Assembly (NCBI RefSeq): GCF_019279795.1
Contig: NC_056733.1
Span: 1,422,362,052-1,422,426,051, forward strand
Direction of reading: 5' to 3'
From: Protopterus annectens
Lineage: Eukaryota > Chordata > Ceratodontiformes > Protopteridae
DNA: 64,000 nucleotides
In this document: piece by piece, positions 12,057 through 21,620 of the stretch
Layout of the letters: the number at the start of each line of letters is the position of its first letter
Numbering within the stretch: the first letter of the stretch is position 1
Notes under the pieces: generated by a model
Told to the model about the DNA's origin: nothing
The model's input: only the letters and a program-made list of their open reading frames with translations
Databases searched by the model: none
Made by a program: the position numbers and the translations under genes

Positions 12057-13090
12057 GAGTCCCAAAGCTATGGTTGGGAGGCTGGAACTAGACAGCAGTA
12101 GGAGTGGCTCTGAGGCCCTGTAGAACTGCAGTGGCAAAGTCTGCCCTGGATTTAGAGTAGAGAGTGGCAGATGATCATGCTTTGTAAAGGTGTGCACTGA
12201 ACTCCAAGTAGCCACCTCTAAAATGTCGCTGGTTGGTACTCCCCTGAGAAAGGCTGCTGAGGTGGCTGCAGCTCTGGTGGAATGAGGCCTAATGCCCTTA
12301 GGCACTGACTTGCCATGGTGCAAGTAGCAGAAATGAATGCAGTGGCCTAACCACTTAGAAATAGTCTGCTTTGAGATGGGCTTTCCTTGTGATCCCGCAG
12401 CATATGCCACTAGTAATTGCTTTGTCTTCCTGAACGCTTTGTTTCTGTCCAAGTAGAATCTAAGTTGTCTTTGTACGTCCAAAGAATGCAGAATTCTCTC
12501 CCCTTTGTTCTGTGGATTTGGGTAAAAGGTTGGCAGATGGATGGCTTGGTTAAGAACCACACTGGACACTACTTTAGGCATAAATGTTGGGTTTGTCCTC
12601 AGGAAGACCCGGTCTGGATGAAAAATGATGAAAGGTTCACAGCCATGAGCGCCTGTAGCTCTGAAGCTCATCTTGCAGAAATAATTGCTAAGAGCAGAGC
12701 TGTTTTCCAAGATAGAAACGTCATATCAGCAGTAGCAGCTGGCTCAAAAGAAGGCACGGTGAGCTTTTCCAAAACATAGTTGAGGTACCATGCAGGTATT
12801 GGTAGTCTCCTTGGGGGCCTTAAATGTTTGGCTCCTATAAGGTACTGCTTTAATAAAGGGTGAGAAAAAAGTGGTGGCTCTGTATTGTAAAGAGCCAAAA
12901 TGGCAGAGGCATGAATTTTAATTGATGAAAAAGATAGGCCTTTGTCCAGCATCTCAGTTAAGTATTGCAAAATCTGAGGAATATTTGGTACCTCTGTATC
13001 AGTTCCTTGTGCCTGGTTCCAAGCACAGAATCTCTTCTATTTTCCAGCATAACACTTTCTAGTACTAGGCCTTCTGGCTTCCAGAAGGAC
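12057..13090 (-). pseudogene. Tyrosine recombinase of DIRS B, inactivated
   Basis: Two frames: the core-binding part at 12970-12668 (GLSFSSIKIHASAI block) and the catalytic part at 12710 down to about 12100. In the first catalytic box the family reads SARRVSEL. In B it reads SAR then a stop, so the box-I arginine codon has become TGA. The HSTR box is kept (RPHSTRAAATS). The active-site tyrosine of the FAKHYNLPL block is replaced: B has FTKHDHLPL, a Tyr to Asp change. An enzyme of this family cuts and rejoins DNA through that tyrosine, so B's copy is catalytically dead even if read through. Confidence 0.85.
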
Positions 13091-13965
13091 ATCCATCACA
13101 GCTTTACTGAGAGGTGTTTTTTGTATGACTACATTATCCGCCATGCTGCCAAATTTAATGTCCTGAGTGGGCTGTGCATGATCTGATTGTTTTGCTGGGA
13201 CAGTAGTCGAGGTATTTGAGGTAAGGTCCAAGCTGGGTATAGAGATAAGTTTCTTAGTATTGGATACCAGTACTGGCTTGGCCAGTCTGGGGCAATCAGT
13301 ATCATCTTTGGCTTCTCCTGTCTGACCTTTAGGAGCACCTTGGGGAGGAGAGGCAGTGGAGGAAAGGCATATACTGATAGGGCATCCACTTTCCATACTT
13401 GTCTGTGATAAGTCTTTGTGCAGAATCTTTTTAGTTGGTAATTGAGAGGGGAGGCAAATAGATCTATGTCCGGGCATCCCCATTTCCTTGTTATTATGCT
13501 GAAGACTTGTGGATCCAGCTTCCACTCGTGGGGATCCATGAGGTTTCTGCTTAGTTCGTCTGCCAGAGTATTTTCCTTTCCTGGCAAGAATTGTGCCTGC
13601 AGATGTACTTGGTAAGTCAAAGCTGTGTCCCACAAGGTCATGGCTAGTCTGCAAAGGGTGTAAGAATGTGTGCCTCCCAGCTTGTTATTATACCACATGA
13701 CCGTGGTGTTGTCCGTCTTTATCAGTAGCTGTCCCGGATGAAGTAGGTCCTTGAAGGCTGTCAGGGCATTCTGAACAGCTAACATCTCTTTTTGACTGAT
13801 ATGTAGATGCATTTGGTGTGAGGACCATGTGCCCAGGGATGCATCTTCCTGCCATGTGGTCTCCCCAGGCATAATCTGATGCATCCGTTGTTAGTGCCTG
13901 CCTGGCTGGAGGCAATGTGAATGGCTGTCCCTTGTTCTGGTGACAAGCCTTTGCCCACCATCGAA
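13091..13965 (-). pseudogene. RNase H and methyltransferase-like region of DIRS B
   Basis: The minus-strand frame from 13884 to 13129 is open for 251 codons. RNase H blocks: KEMLAVQNAL, then KTDNTTVMWYNNK, then NTLADELSR. It is followed by the DIRS methyltransferase-like region, starting DIDLFASPLNYQL and continuing through APDWPSQYWYP. The N-terminal aspartate block TTDASDYAWG sits in another frame at 13915-13860, so there is a shift near 13880. The upstream RT half lies at 29473-30579 on the far side of the C-D insertion. The break at 13965/29473 restores the FRWW block across both sides. Confidence 0.85.
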
Positions 13966-14010
13966 AAAGTACAGTTTTGTACCTACCATAAATGTAGATG
14001 TCCGATAGGC

Positions 14011-14184
14011 ATGCATCTGCAGTCCTTACAAATGGGTTGTCCTGTCGTCAGGCAGCCCTTCGGTCGGCCGGATTCCAAAGTCTGGGTTTGGCCTCGGCTG
14101 ATGTCTCACTTCACCAGACGTCATAGCTGCAGTTATTCGAGTATAAAGGTATCAGCCGACGCCATCTTCCTCAGTGTTTCTTGC
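14011..14184. repeat. Left ITR of DIRS C
   Basis: Inverted match to 18213-18386. It contains TATAAAG at 14142-14148 (antisense direction) and GACGTCAT upstream. Confidence 0.85.
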
Positions 14185-14379
14185 CCCAGATGCCAGGTGC
14201 CCTCTAGGAAGGCTAAATTTGGATAATTGCAAAAGTTTCCAAATAAGAGAGAGCAAATAAAAATAAACATGTATATACATATATACAAACAAATACACCA
14301 TAATAGATTCCCCCAGCTAGCTAAAAGATGGGTAAATACCCTAGGAGTACCTCAGAGGGGAAGGAGGGAGGGTAATCCT

Positions 14380-14473
14380 GACTGCAGATGCATGCCTATC
14401 GGACATCTACATTTATGGTAGGTACAAAACTGTACTATGTCCTTCAAGGATGCATCTGCAGTCCTTACAAATG
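14380..14473. repeat. ICR of DIRS C
   Basis: It holds the reverse complement of the left terminus, with the private block GCATGCCTATCGG, fused to the complement of the right terminus at CTGTACTATGTCCTTC. Only C has CCTATCGG at both places. Confidence 0.85.
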
Positions 14474-14516
14474 AGTAGAATACCATAGCCAAACTGGGGG
14501 AGGAGGAGTAATAAGA

Positions 14517-15840
14517 TTATGGTGTAGTTAAGATCCCTTGCAAAACAGCAGTGGCAAAACCTGCTCGGAATCTGGAGTATAAGGGTAAATTATAATGCTT
14601 GGCAAATGTATGCACGGCGCTCCAAGTAGCAGCCTCTAAAATGTCTTTGGTAGCTACTCCTCGTAAAAAAGCTGTGGTAGTGGCTGTAGCCCTTGTAGAG
14701 TGAGGTCTGATGTTTTCTGGAGTTTTCTTCCCATGGTAAGAGTAACAAAATCTAATGCAATTTCCTATCCACTTAGAGATTGTCTGTTTTGAAATTGCTT
14801 TTCCTTCCATTCCTGTTGCATATGCTACCAGTAGCTGGTCAGTTTTTCTATTGCTCTTGGTCCTGTCCAGGTAGTAACATAATTGTCTATGTACATCCAA
14901 GGTATGCAACAGTCTTTCTCCCCTGTTCTGTGGGTTGGGGAAGAATGTAGGCAGGTGGATAGTTTGGTTTAAAGATACCCTGGAGACCACCTTTGGCATA
15001 AAAGTAGGATTAGTTCTCATGGACACTATCTTGATGGTAGATCAGGAAGGGCTGTACTGCCATTAATGCCTGTAGTTCAGAAACCCTTCTTGCTGACGTG
15101 ACTGCAAGCAGGAAAGCAGTTTTCCATGATAAGTACTGTAATTCTGCTGTTGCTGCTGGCTCGAAAGGAGGGAGTGTCAACTTTTCTAGCACAAAGTTCA
15201 AGTCCCATGCTGGCAATGGTGGCTTCCTAGGTGGTTTTACATTTTTAATTCCTCTCAGAAACTGCCTGAGCAGAGGATGTGAGAAGACTGGAGGATCCAA
15301 GTTGTATTCTGCTGAAATAGCTGATGCATGAATCTTAATGGAAGAATAGGACAGGCCATTGTGGAAGAGCTCTGCCAAGTATTCCAGGATGTTAGCTATG
15401 TTTACCAGTGACACATTTTCTCCTTTTGCAGTACTCCAAATGAGATATCTTTTCCATTTTGCTGAATATTTTTTTCTTGTTGAGGGTCTGCGAGCCTCCA
15501 AGATAATGTCTTTAACCCTTTGAGATAAATCTGGGTTATTTGGTCTTATGCAATGTTCCAGGCAGCCAGCTGCAGTGTTTTCAGGTTTGGATGCAGGGTT
15601 TTGAAGTTGTTCTGTGTTAACAGTAAGGGAACTAGGGGCAGAGGCCATATTTGTTCCCGAGACATACTCCTCAGTAATGGGTACCAATGTTGCCTTAGCC
15701 AGTCTGGGGCTATCAGGATGATCCTTGGACGGTCTTCTTTGATCTTCAATAGCACCTTGTGCATCAAAGGAAGAGGTGGGAATGCATATGCTGTCAGGTT
15801 TTCCAACTGAAAGATAGGGAGTCCACTTTCCAAGCAAGTG
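14517..15840 (-). pseudogene. Tyrosine recombinase of DIRS C, frameshifted
   Basis: The core-binding part and first catalytic box lie in the frame 15837-15010 (SARRVSELQAL). The rest is in 15026-14517, with the HSTRATATT box and the active-site block TFAKHYNLPLYS. All expected catalytic residues (Arg, His-x-x-Arg, Tyr) are present, but the two halves are in different frames. The cause is a 2-base deletion in GGACACTATC (15021-15030); D has GGACACTCTATC at this place. F carries the same deletion (43874-43883). The N-terminal part overlaps the RT-RH ORF in a different frame, as is usual in DIRS elements. Confidence 0.9.
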
Positions 15841-17558
15841 GGTGGTACGTCCTCGTGCAGAATTTTTTCAGTTGGTGATTGTGTGGGGATGCAAATAAGT
15901 CTATTTCTGGTAGTCCCCATTTCCCTGTAATGGTTTTGAAGATGTCCGGATGCAGCATCCAATCGTGGGCATCCGTGGTAGTTCTGCTTAGGATGTCTGC
16001 TAGTATATTTTCTTTTCCTGGCACAAAAATTGCTCGTAACTGAATGTTGAAGCTCAGGGCCACATTCCAGAGGTCCATTGCCATCCGGCATAGAGGGTAT
16101 GAATGTGTGCCTCCCTGTTTGTTGATGTACCACATAACTGTGGTGTTGTCCGTCCTTATCAACAGTTGACCCTGTCGAAGAAATGGTCTGAATGTCTGAA
16201 TTGCCAGTTTTACTGCCAGCATTTCCTTTTGATTTATGTGTAGGTGCAGCTGGTCTTGAGTCCATAAGCCTTGTATGCACTTGTCCAGCATGTGCCCCAA
16301 CCGAGGTCTGAGGCCGTTGTGATGGTCTGGCTTGGTTGAGTGCTGTGGAAGGGCAGTCCTTTGTTTGATTGACAGGCCTGAGCCCACCATTGGAATTCTT
16401 GCTTCAGGCATGGAATTATTGGAATTTGGGTTTCTAGGCTGTGCTTGTGCTGAGACCATAAATTCCTTAGGTACCACTGTAACTTTCTCATATGTAGTCT
16501 GGCATGTGGAATCAATATTATGCAGGATGCCATGTAACCCAGGGCTTGCAGGACTTTTCTTGCTGTTAGCTGGTTCTGCTTTGTTAATGCCATGAAGTAG
16601 AGAGGAGTTGCTCCTGTTTTCTACTGTTAGGAATGCCATTTGTTTTGATGTGTCCAGCTCTGCACCCAAGAAGGTTATCCTTTGGGATGGTATCAGCCTT
16701 GACTTTTTTATATTGACTGTGTATCCCAGGGCTTGCAGTAGATGAATGACCCTTTTCAAGTCTTTTGTTAATTTGTTTTTGTTGTCCGCTTGTAACAGGC
16801 AGTCGTCCAGGTAAGGGTAAATTTGAATTCCCTGAAGCCTGCAATGAGCAATTACTGATGCCAGGCATTTCGTGAATACTCTGGGCGCAGTAGATAAGCC
16901 AAAGGGCAATGCTGAGAATTGATAATGCTCTGATCCTGCAAGAAATCTGAGGTATCTTCTGCAATTTGGTCGTATGGGGACGTGCAGGTATGCCTCCTTG
17001 AGATCTAGAGTTACCAGCCAAGACTCCTTGCCCAGCATGGGAAGAAGTTGCTGTAGGGTCAGCATTTTGAATTTTGGAACAATGAGGTATGTGTTTAAAG
17101 CGGACAGGTCGAGAATAGGTCTCCATTGGTTTTCTTTTCTTGGTACCAGGAAGAGTCTGGAGTAAAATCCTTGCCCTTGTTCCATAGATGGTACCCTTTC
17201 TACAGCTCATAGATGGTACCCTTTCTACAGCTCTCATCCTTAGTAAGTGAGTTATTTGTTCTAGAGCTTCTGTCTTCTGATTTGGAGGTAGGTTTGGCAT
17301 TCCTCTCTTCCTTGGTAGAGTATGGAAGTGAAACCTGTAACCTTGGTCTATTGTCTGTAAAATCCATTTGTCTCCTGTGATGTAATGCCAGTTTACTGAA
17401 AATAAGGCTAGCTTCCCGCCTAAGGGTGCTTCTAGTTGTTCCATGGTAGGCGGTGCCAGAGCCAAGTCACTGTGATTGTCCTGTAGAAGTGGTGGTGGCT
17501 GGATCTGTGGCTGTACCTTGCTGGTTGTTAGCCTGCCACTGACGTCCCCTGTAGGCAC
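15546..17558 (-). pseudogene. RT / RNase H / methyltransferase-like ORF of DIRS C, broken
   Basis: The N-terminal lead is at 17558-17230 (starts MPTGDVSGRLTTS), the RT at 17185-16600 (LDLKEAYLHVPI, then YPYLDDCLLQAD), and the RNase H and methyltransferase-like parts at 16593-15546. Breaks: a perfect 25-bp tandem duplication (17183-17207 and 17208-17232) shifts the frame just before the RT fingers. A second shift occurs near 16625-16590 before the connection region. A third, near 16270, affects the TDASDLGWG block. Otherwise it matches D closely. Copying RNA to DNA and degrading the RNA would be its role. Confidence 0.9.
17183..17232. repeat. 25-bp perfect tandem duplication in the RT gene of C
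   Basis: Two adjacent copies of a 25-base unit starting CATAGATGGTACCC. Elements D and F have one copy. 25 is not a multiple of three, so it breaks the RT frame. Confidence 0.9.
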
Positions 17559-18140
17559 CTCTGGATTGACCCCTGCCTCTTGAGCGCCTATTCCTGCCTC
17601 TCTGAGCTCTGGAGGTGTCTGGAAAGGACCAATTCTTGGAAGGCCAGTTCCTGCTAAACCTTGGAGGCTGGACCTGCAAGAAATCCTTGACTGTCTGGAC
17701 AGATTTTGCTTTCTCTTCCACCTTCTTCAGCACCTGCTGTGCAGGGGAGCCAAACAAATTGAGCTTATCCATGGGAGCATCTAGGAGCTTTGATTTAACA
17801 TGGTCTGGTAAGGACTGCTCTTTTAACCATGCATGTCTTCTGATCACTGTACCAGTCATGGCTGATCTAAAGGAAGCCTCCAGTGCATCATAGCCGCATT
17901 TTAAGGAATGATTACTGACCTGCTGAATGTTATGTACCATTTCCTGAACAGATTTTTTGTCTAATGGTTCATCCGAGGACAGTTTTTTAGTTAACTGGTC
18001 TAACAAATTCCTGATACTGAATCATGTGGAATTGGCAGTTCAAGGCCCTAGCTGAAAGAGTAGCAGAAGTGTAAACTTTTTTACCCCATCTCTCTAAGGC
18101 CCTAGATTCCCTTTCAGAGGGGAGGGGGTTTTTCCCAGAG
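17467..18140 (-). pseudogene. gag of DIRS C, 5' half deleted
   Basis: The remaining part covers the core (ALERWGKKVYTSATLSARAL), the block HSLKCGYDALEASFRSAMTG and RRHAWLKEQSLPDHVKSKLL, and the Arg/Gly-rich tail (RSRGRGQSRGAYRGRQW). A shift near 18005 separates 18217-17987 from 18006-17467. The N-terminal zinc cluster and acidic region seen in D are missing because of the 1.2-kb deletion. Gag would coat the element RNA; the RG-rich tail is a likely RNA-binding region. Confidence 0.85.
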
Positions 18141-18212
18141 GTGTTCGGTAGTAGTAATCTCTGGTTCTGACCGACCGGCACTTGCGAACAGCTTCTGCTT
18201 CGGGCGCCACGC

Positions 18213-18386
18213 GGCAAGAAAGACTGGGGAAGATGGCGTCGGCTGATACCTTTATACCCGAATAACTGCAGCTATGACGTCGGGTGAAGTGCGACATCAG
18301 CCGAGGCCAGACCCAGACTTTGGAATCCGGCCGACCGAAGGGCTGCCTGACGACAGGACAACCCATTTGTAAGGACTGCAGATGCA
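18213..18386. repeat. Right ITR of DIRS C
   Basis: Inverted partner of 14011-14184. It ends in the terminal block CCTTGAAGGACAT, which runs directly into D at 18401. Confidence 0.85.
18250..18256 (-). promoter_or_regulatory. Sense TATA box of DIRS C
   Basis: TATAAAG on the minus strand, about 145 bp inside the element end, as in D and F. It is expected to drive the gag-RT-recombinase transcript. Confidence 0.6.
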
Positions 18387-18444
18387 TCCTTGAAGGACAT
18401 GTACAGTTTTGTACTTACCATAAATGTAGATGTCCGAGAGGTAT

Positions 18445-18616
18445 GCATCTGCAGTCCTAACGTATGGGTTGTCCTGCCTCAGGCAGCCCTTCGGTCGGCC
18501 AGATTCCAAAGTCTGGGTCTGGCCTCGGCTGATGTCGCACTTCACCCGATGTCATAGCTGCTGTTTATTGGGTATAAAGGCATCAGCCGACGCCATTTTC
18601 CTCAGTGTTTCTTGCC
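18445..18616. repeat. Left ITR of DIRS D
   Basis: Inverted match to 29286-29458, about 172 bp with few mismatches. It has TATAAAG at 18573-18579 in the antisense direction. Confidence 0.85.
18573..18579 (+). promoter_or_regulatory. Antisense TATA box in the left ITR of D
   Basis: Because the ITR is inverted, the TATA box of the sense promoter is copied facing into the recombinase end. The same holds at 11738 (B), 14142 (C), 19730 (E) and 42987 (F). Whether it is used is unknown. Confidence 0.45.
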
Positions 18617-18809
18617 CCAGATGCCAGGTGCCCTCTAGGAAGGCTAAATTTGGATAAATGCAAATGGTTCCAAACAGTAGAGAGTAAACAACATAAGCAT
18701 GTATATACATATATACAAACAAATACACCATAATAGATTCCCCCAGCTAGCTACAAGATGGGCAAATACCCTAGGAGTACCACAGAGGGGAGGGAAGGTG
18801 GGTAATCCT

Positions 18810-18905
18810 GACTGCAGATGCATACCTCTCGGACATCTACATTTATGGTAGGTACAAAACTGTACTATGTCCTTCAAGGATGCATCTGCAGTCCTAACAT
18901 ATGGG
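18810..18905. repeat. ICR of DIRS D
   Basis: The reverse complement of the left terminus of D (private block GCATACCTCTCGG) is fused at CTGTACTATGTCCTTC to the complement of its right terminus (AGTCCTAACATATGGG). Confidence 0.85.
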
Positions 18906-18947
18906 TAGAATACCATAGCCAAACTAGGGGTGGAGGCACTAAGATGA

Positions 18948-19569
18948 TTATGATGTAGTTAAGATCCCTTGCAAAACAGCAGTTGCAAAACCTGCTCGGG
19001 ATCTGGAGTATAAAGGTAGATTATAATGCTTGGCAAATGTATGCACGGAGCTCCAAGTAGCAGCTTCTAAAATGTCTTTGGTAGCCACTCCTCGTAGGAA
19101 AGCTGTAGTAGTGGCTGTAGCCCTTGTGGAGTGAGGTCTGATGTTTTCTGGAGTTGTCTTTCCATGAAAAGAGTAACAAAATCTAATGCAATTTCCTCTC
19201 CATTTTGAGATTGTCTGTTTTGAAATTGCTTTTCCTTCCATTCCTGTTGCATACGCTACCAGAAGCTGGTCAGTCTTTCTGTTGGTCTTGGTTCTGTCCA
19301 GATAATAGCGCAATTGCCTGTGCACATCCAATGTATGTAGTAGTCTTTCCCCCCCCCTGTTCTGTAGGTTGGGGAAGAATGTTGGCAGGTGGATTGCTTG
19401 GTTCAATGATACCCTGGAGACTACTTTTGGCATAAAAGTAGGATTTGTTCTCAAGGACACTCTATCCTGATGGAAGTTAAGGAAGGGCTGTACTGCCATT
19501 AATGCCTGTAATTCAGAAACCCTTCTTGCTGAAGTGATTGCAAGCAGGAAAGCAGTTTTCCAAGATAAG
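18948..19569 (-). CDS. Tyrosine recombinase of DIRS D, catalytic part (cut off by E)
   Basis: Continues the recombinase interrupted at 25027. It begins in the SWKTAFLLA block next to the E junction and holds the box-I motif SARRVSEL, the HSTRATATT box and the tyrosine block TFAKHYNLPLYS. It ends at 18948. Unlike C and F it keeps GGACACTCTATC at 19455-19466, so the frame runs through. A full enzyme would integrate the circular cDNA of the element. Removing E would leave an apparently whole recombinase, apart from about 2 bases lost or altered at the junction. Confidence 0.85.
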
Positions 19570-19614
19570 AAAGTACAGTTTTGTACCTACCATAAATGTA
19601 GATGTTCGAAGATC

Positions 19615-19774
19615 CACATTGCTGCAGTCCTTACATATGGGTAGTCCGCTGTCCTCGGTCGGCCCGAATACCAAAGTATTAGGCTGACGTCGGTCATGGG
19701 CGCTCAGATCTGACATCAGAGCGTCAGGGTATAAAAGCGCATGACCGACGTCATATCCTCAGTCTTTTCTTGCC
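19615..19774. repeat. Left ITR of DIRS E
   Basis: Inverted match to 24854-25012. It has TATAAAA at 19730-19736, flanked by GACGTCGG (19686) and GACGTCAT (19747). Confidence 0.85.
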
Positions 19775-19906
19775 CCAGATGTCAGAAGGCCCTAAAAAGA
19801 AAGGCCACAGCCCAAAAACAGGATACCTCCCAAAAACATGCCCAACAACAACCATCACCCAAACCATATAACCATGCCAAACTACAGAGGGAAGGAGGGA
19901 GGGATT

Positions 19907-20006
19907 GGACTGCAGCAATGTGGATCTTCGAACATCGACATTTATGGTAGGTACAAAACTGTACTATGTTCTTCATCTCACATTGCTGCAGTCCTTACAT
20001 ATGGGT
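19907..20006. repeat. ICR of DIRS E
   Basis: It carries the private E block AATGTGGATCTTCGAACAT, complementary to the left terminus, fused at CTGTACTATGTTCTTC to the complement of the right terminus (CATCTCACATTGCTGCAG). Confidence 0.85.
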
Positions 20007-20043
20007 AGAATCCCAAAGCAGAGGTAAAGGGAGGATGGCAAAA

Positions 20044-21620
20044 TCATAAAGCATTAGGGGCTGCTAAAATGCCCTGTAATATTGCAGTGGCAAATCCAGC
20101 CCTAGACTTAGAATAAAGAGGAAGGTGGTAATGCTTGGAAAATTTATGTACTGAACTCCAAGTGGCTGCTTCCAAAATATCTTTTGTAGCTACCCCCCTT
20201 AGAAAGGCAGTAGAAGTGGCAGTAGCTCTAGTGGAATGAGGTCTGATTCCAGCCGGAACCTCCTTACCATGATGGGAATAACAGAAAGAAATACAAAACC
20301 CAATCCATTTAGAAATAGTTTGTTTTGAAACAGGTTTTCCCTGGGAACCCAAAGCAAAAGAAACAAACAACTGCTGAGACTGCCTGAACCCCTTGGTTCT
20401 GCTCAAATAGTAACGTAACTGCCTGTGAATATCCAAAGTATGCAAAATTTTCTCCCCTTTATTTTGGGGGTTTGCATAAAAAGTAGGCAAATGAATAGTT
20501 TGGTTCAAGGCCACACTAGAAACCACTTTAGGCATAAAGGAAGGATTAGTACGCAAAGATACCCTATCCTTATGAAAAATCAGGAAAGGTTCCACTGCCA
20601 TAAGGGCCTGTAATTCAGAAACCCTTCTTGCAGAGGTAATGGCCAACAAAAAAGCAGTCTTCCATGATAAATACTTTAACTCGGCAGTAGCTGCAGGCTC
20701 AAAAGGTTGTAGAGTAAGCTTTTCCAACACAAAATTGAGATCCCAAGCAGGAGTAGGAGCTCTACGTGGGGGTCTTATGTTCTTTGCCCCTCTAAGAAAT
20801 TGCTTAAACAAAGGATGGGAAAATAAAGGAAGGTCACCGTCATAGTGAGCAGAAATGGCTGCAGCATGAACCTTTATCGAGGAGAAAGACAAACCCTTGT
20901 CCAATAACTCAGTAAGATATTGAAGAGAAACGCTTAAATCAGGCTTGGAAACATCAAAGTCCTTCGCTTTGCTCCAAAGAAAAAATCTCCTCCATTTATC
21001 AGCGTAAACTTTCCTTGTACTAGGCCTTCTGGCCTCCAAAATAACATTCAAAACTTGTTGTGGAAGCTGAGACCCTCCAGGGTCTAAAACAGAATATGCC
21101 AGGCTGTGAGATGCAGAGACTGAATCTTGACATTGAGGAAGTGATTGCCCTCCTGAGACAAAAGATGCGGAATCAAAGGCAGAGGCCATGGAGGCTCCCG
21201 TACTAAACTCCTCAGCAGTGGGTACCAGTGCTGTCGAGGCCAATCCGGCACTATCAGAATCATGGATGGCTTGTCTATTCTGGCCTTCAGGAGTACCTTG
21301 GGAATGAGAGGCAGAGGTGGAAAGGCACAGACATGAAGATTGCTCCAACTGAATGATAGAGCATCCACCTTCCAAGCTGTGGGATGAAACATTTTTGTGC
21401 AAAACTTTGGCAACTGGTAATTTAGTGGAGAAGCGAACAGATCTATGTCTGGAGTCCCCCATAACACTGTCAGCTTTTGAAACACATGAGGATCCAGTTT
21501 CCACTCGTGAGGATCCACAATTTGTCTGCTCAACACATCTGCTAAGGAGTTCTGTGCTCCTGGTAGAAACCTTGCCTGAAGATTGAGGTGTAAACTGAGA
21601 GCAGTCTCCCACAAAATCAT
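20044..21620 (-). CDS. Tyrosine recombinase of DIRS E, open frame
   Basis: The frame is open from 21897 to 20044 (617 codons), but its first 82 codons are RNase H sequence joined by a frameshift near 21650. The recombinase part is about residues 90-617. In 617-codon numbering: the core-binding domain is about 285-400 (RRPSTRKVYADKW), box-I Arg is 425 in RRVSELQAL, His554 and Arg557 are in HSTR, and the nucleophile Tyr590 is in KFSKHYHLPLY. All four catalytic positions are present, and this is the most complete recombinase in the window. The true start is unclear because the gene overlaps RNase H in another frame. Confidence 0.85.

Larger units (their letters stand above)
13966..18400 (-). mobile_element. 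DIRS-type retrotransposon C (gag-truncated)
   Basis: 4,435 bp, inserted in the RNase H region of B. The left end is AAGTACAGTTTTGTACC near 13966; the right end is CCTTGAAGGACAT at 18400. Same subfamily as D and F. About 1.2 kb of 5' gag is deleted: sequence near 18130 in mid-gag joins directly to the 5' leader near 18143. It abuts D without a single spacer base. Confidence 0.9.

Noticed and set aside
13966..14473. Small 0.5-kb foldback (MITE-like) elements at 13966, 18401, 19570 and 42813
   Set aside because: The inverted pairs are the left terminus and ICR of full DIRS elements, not separate elements.
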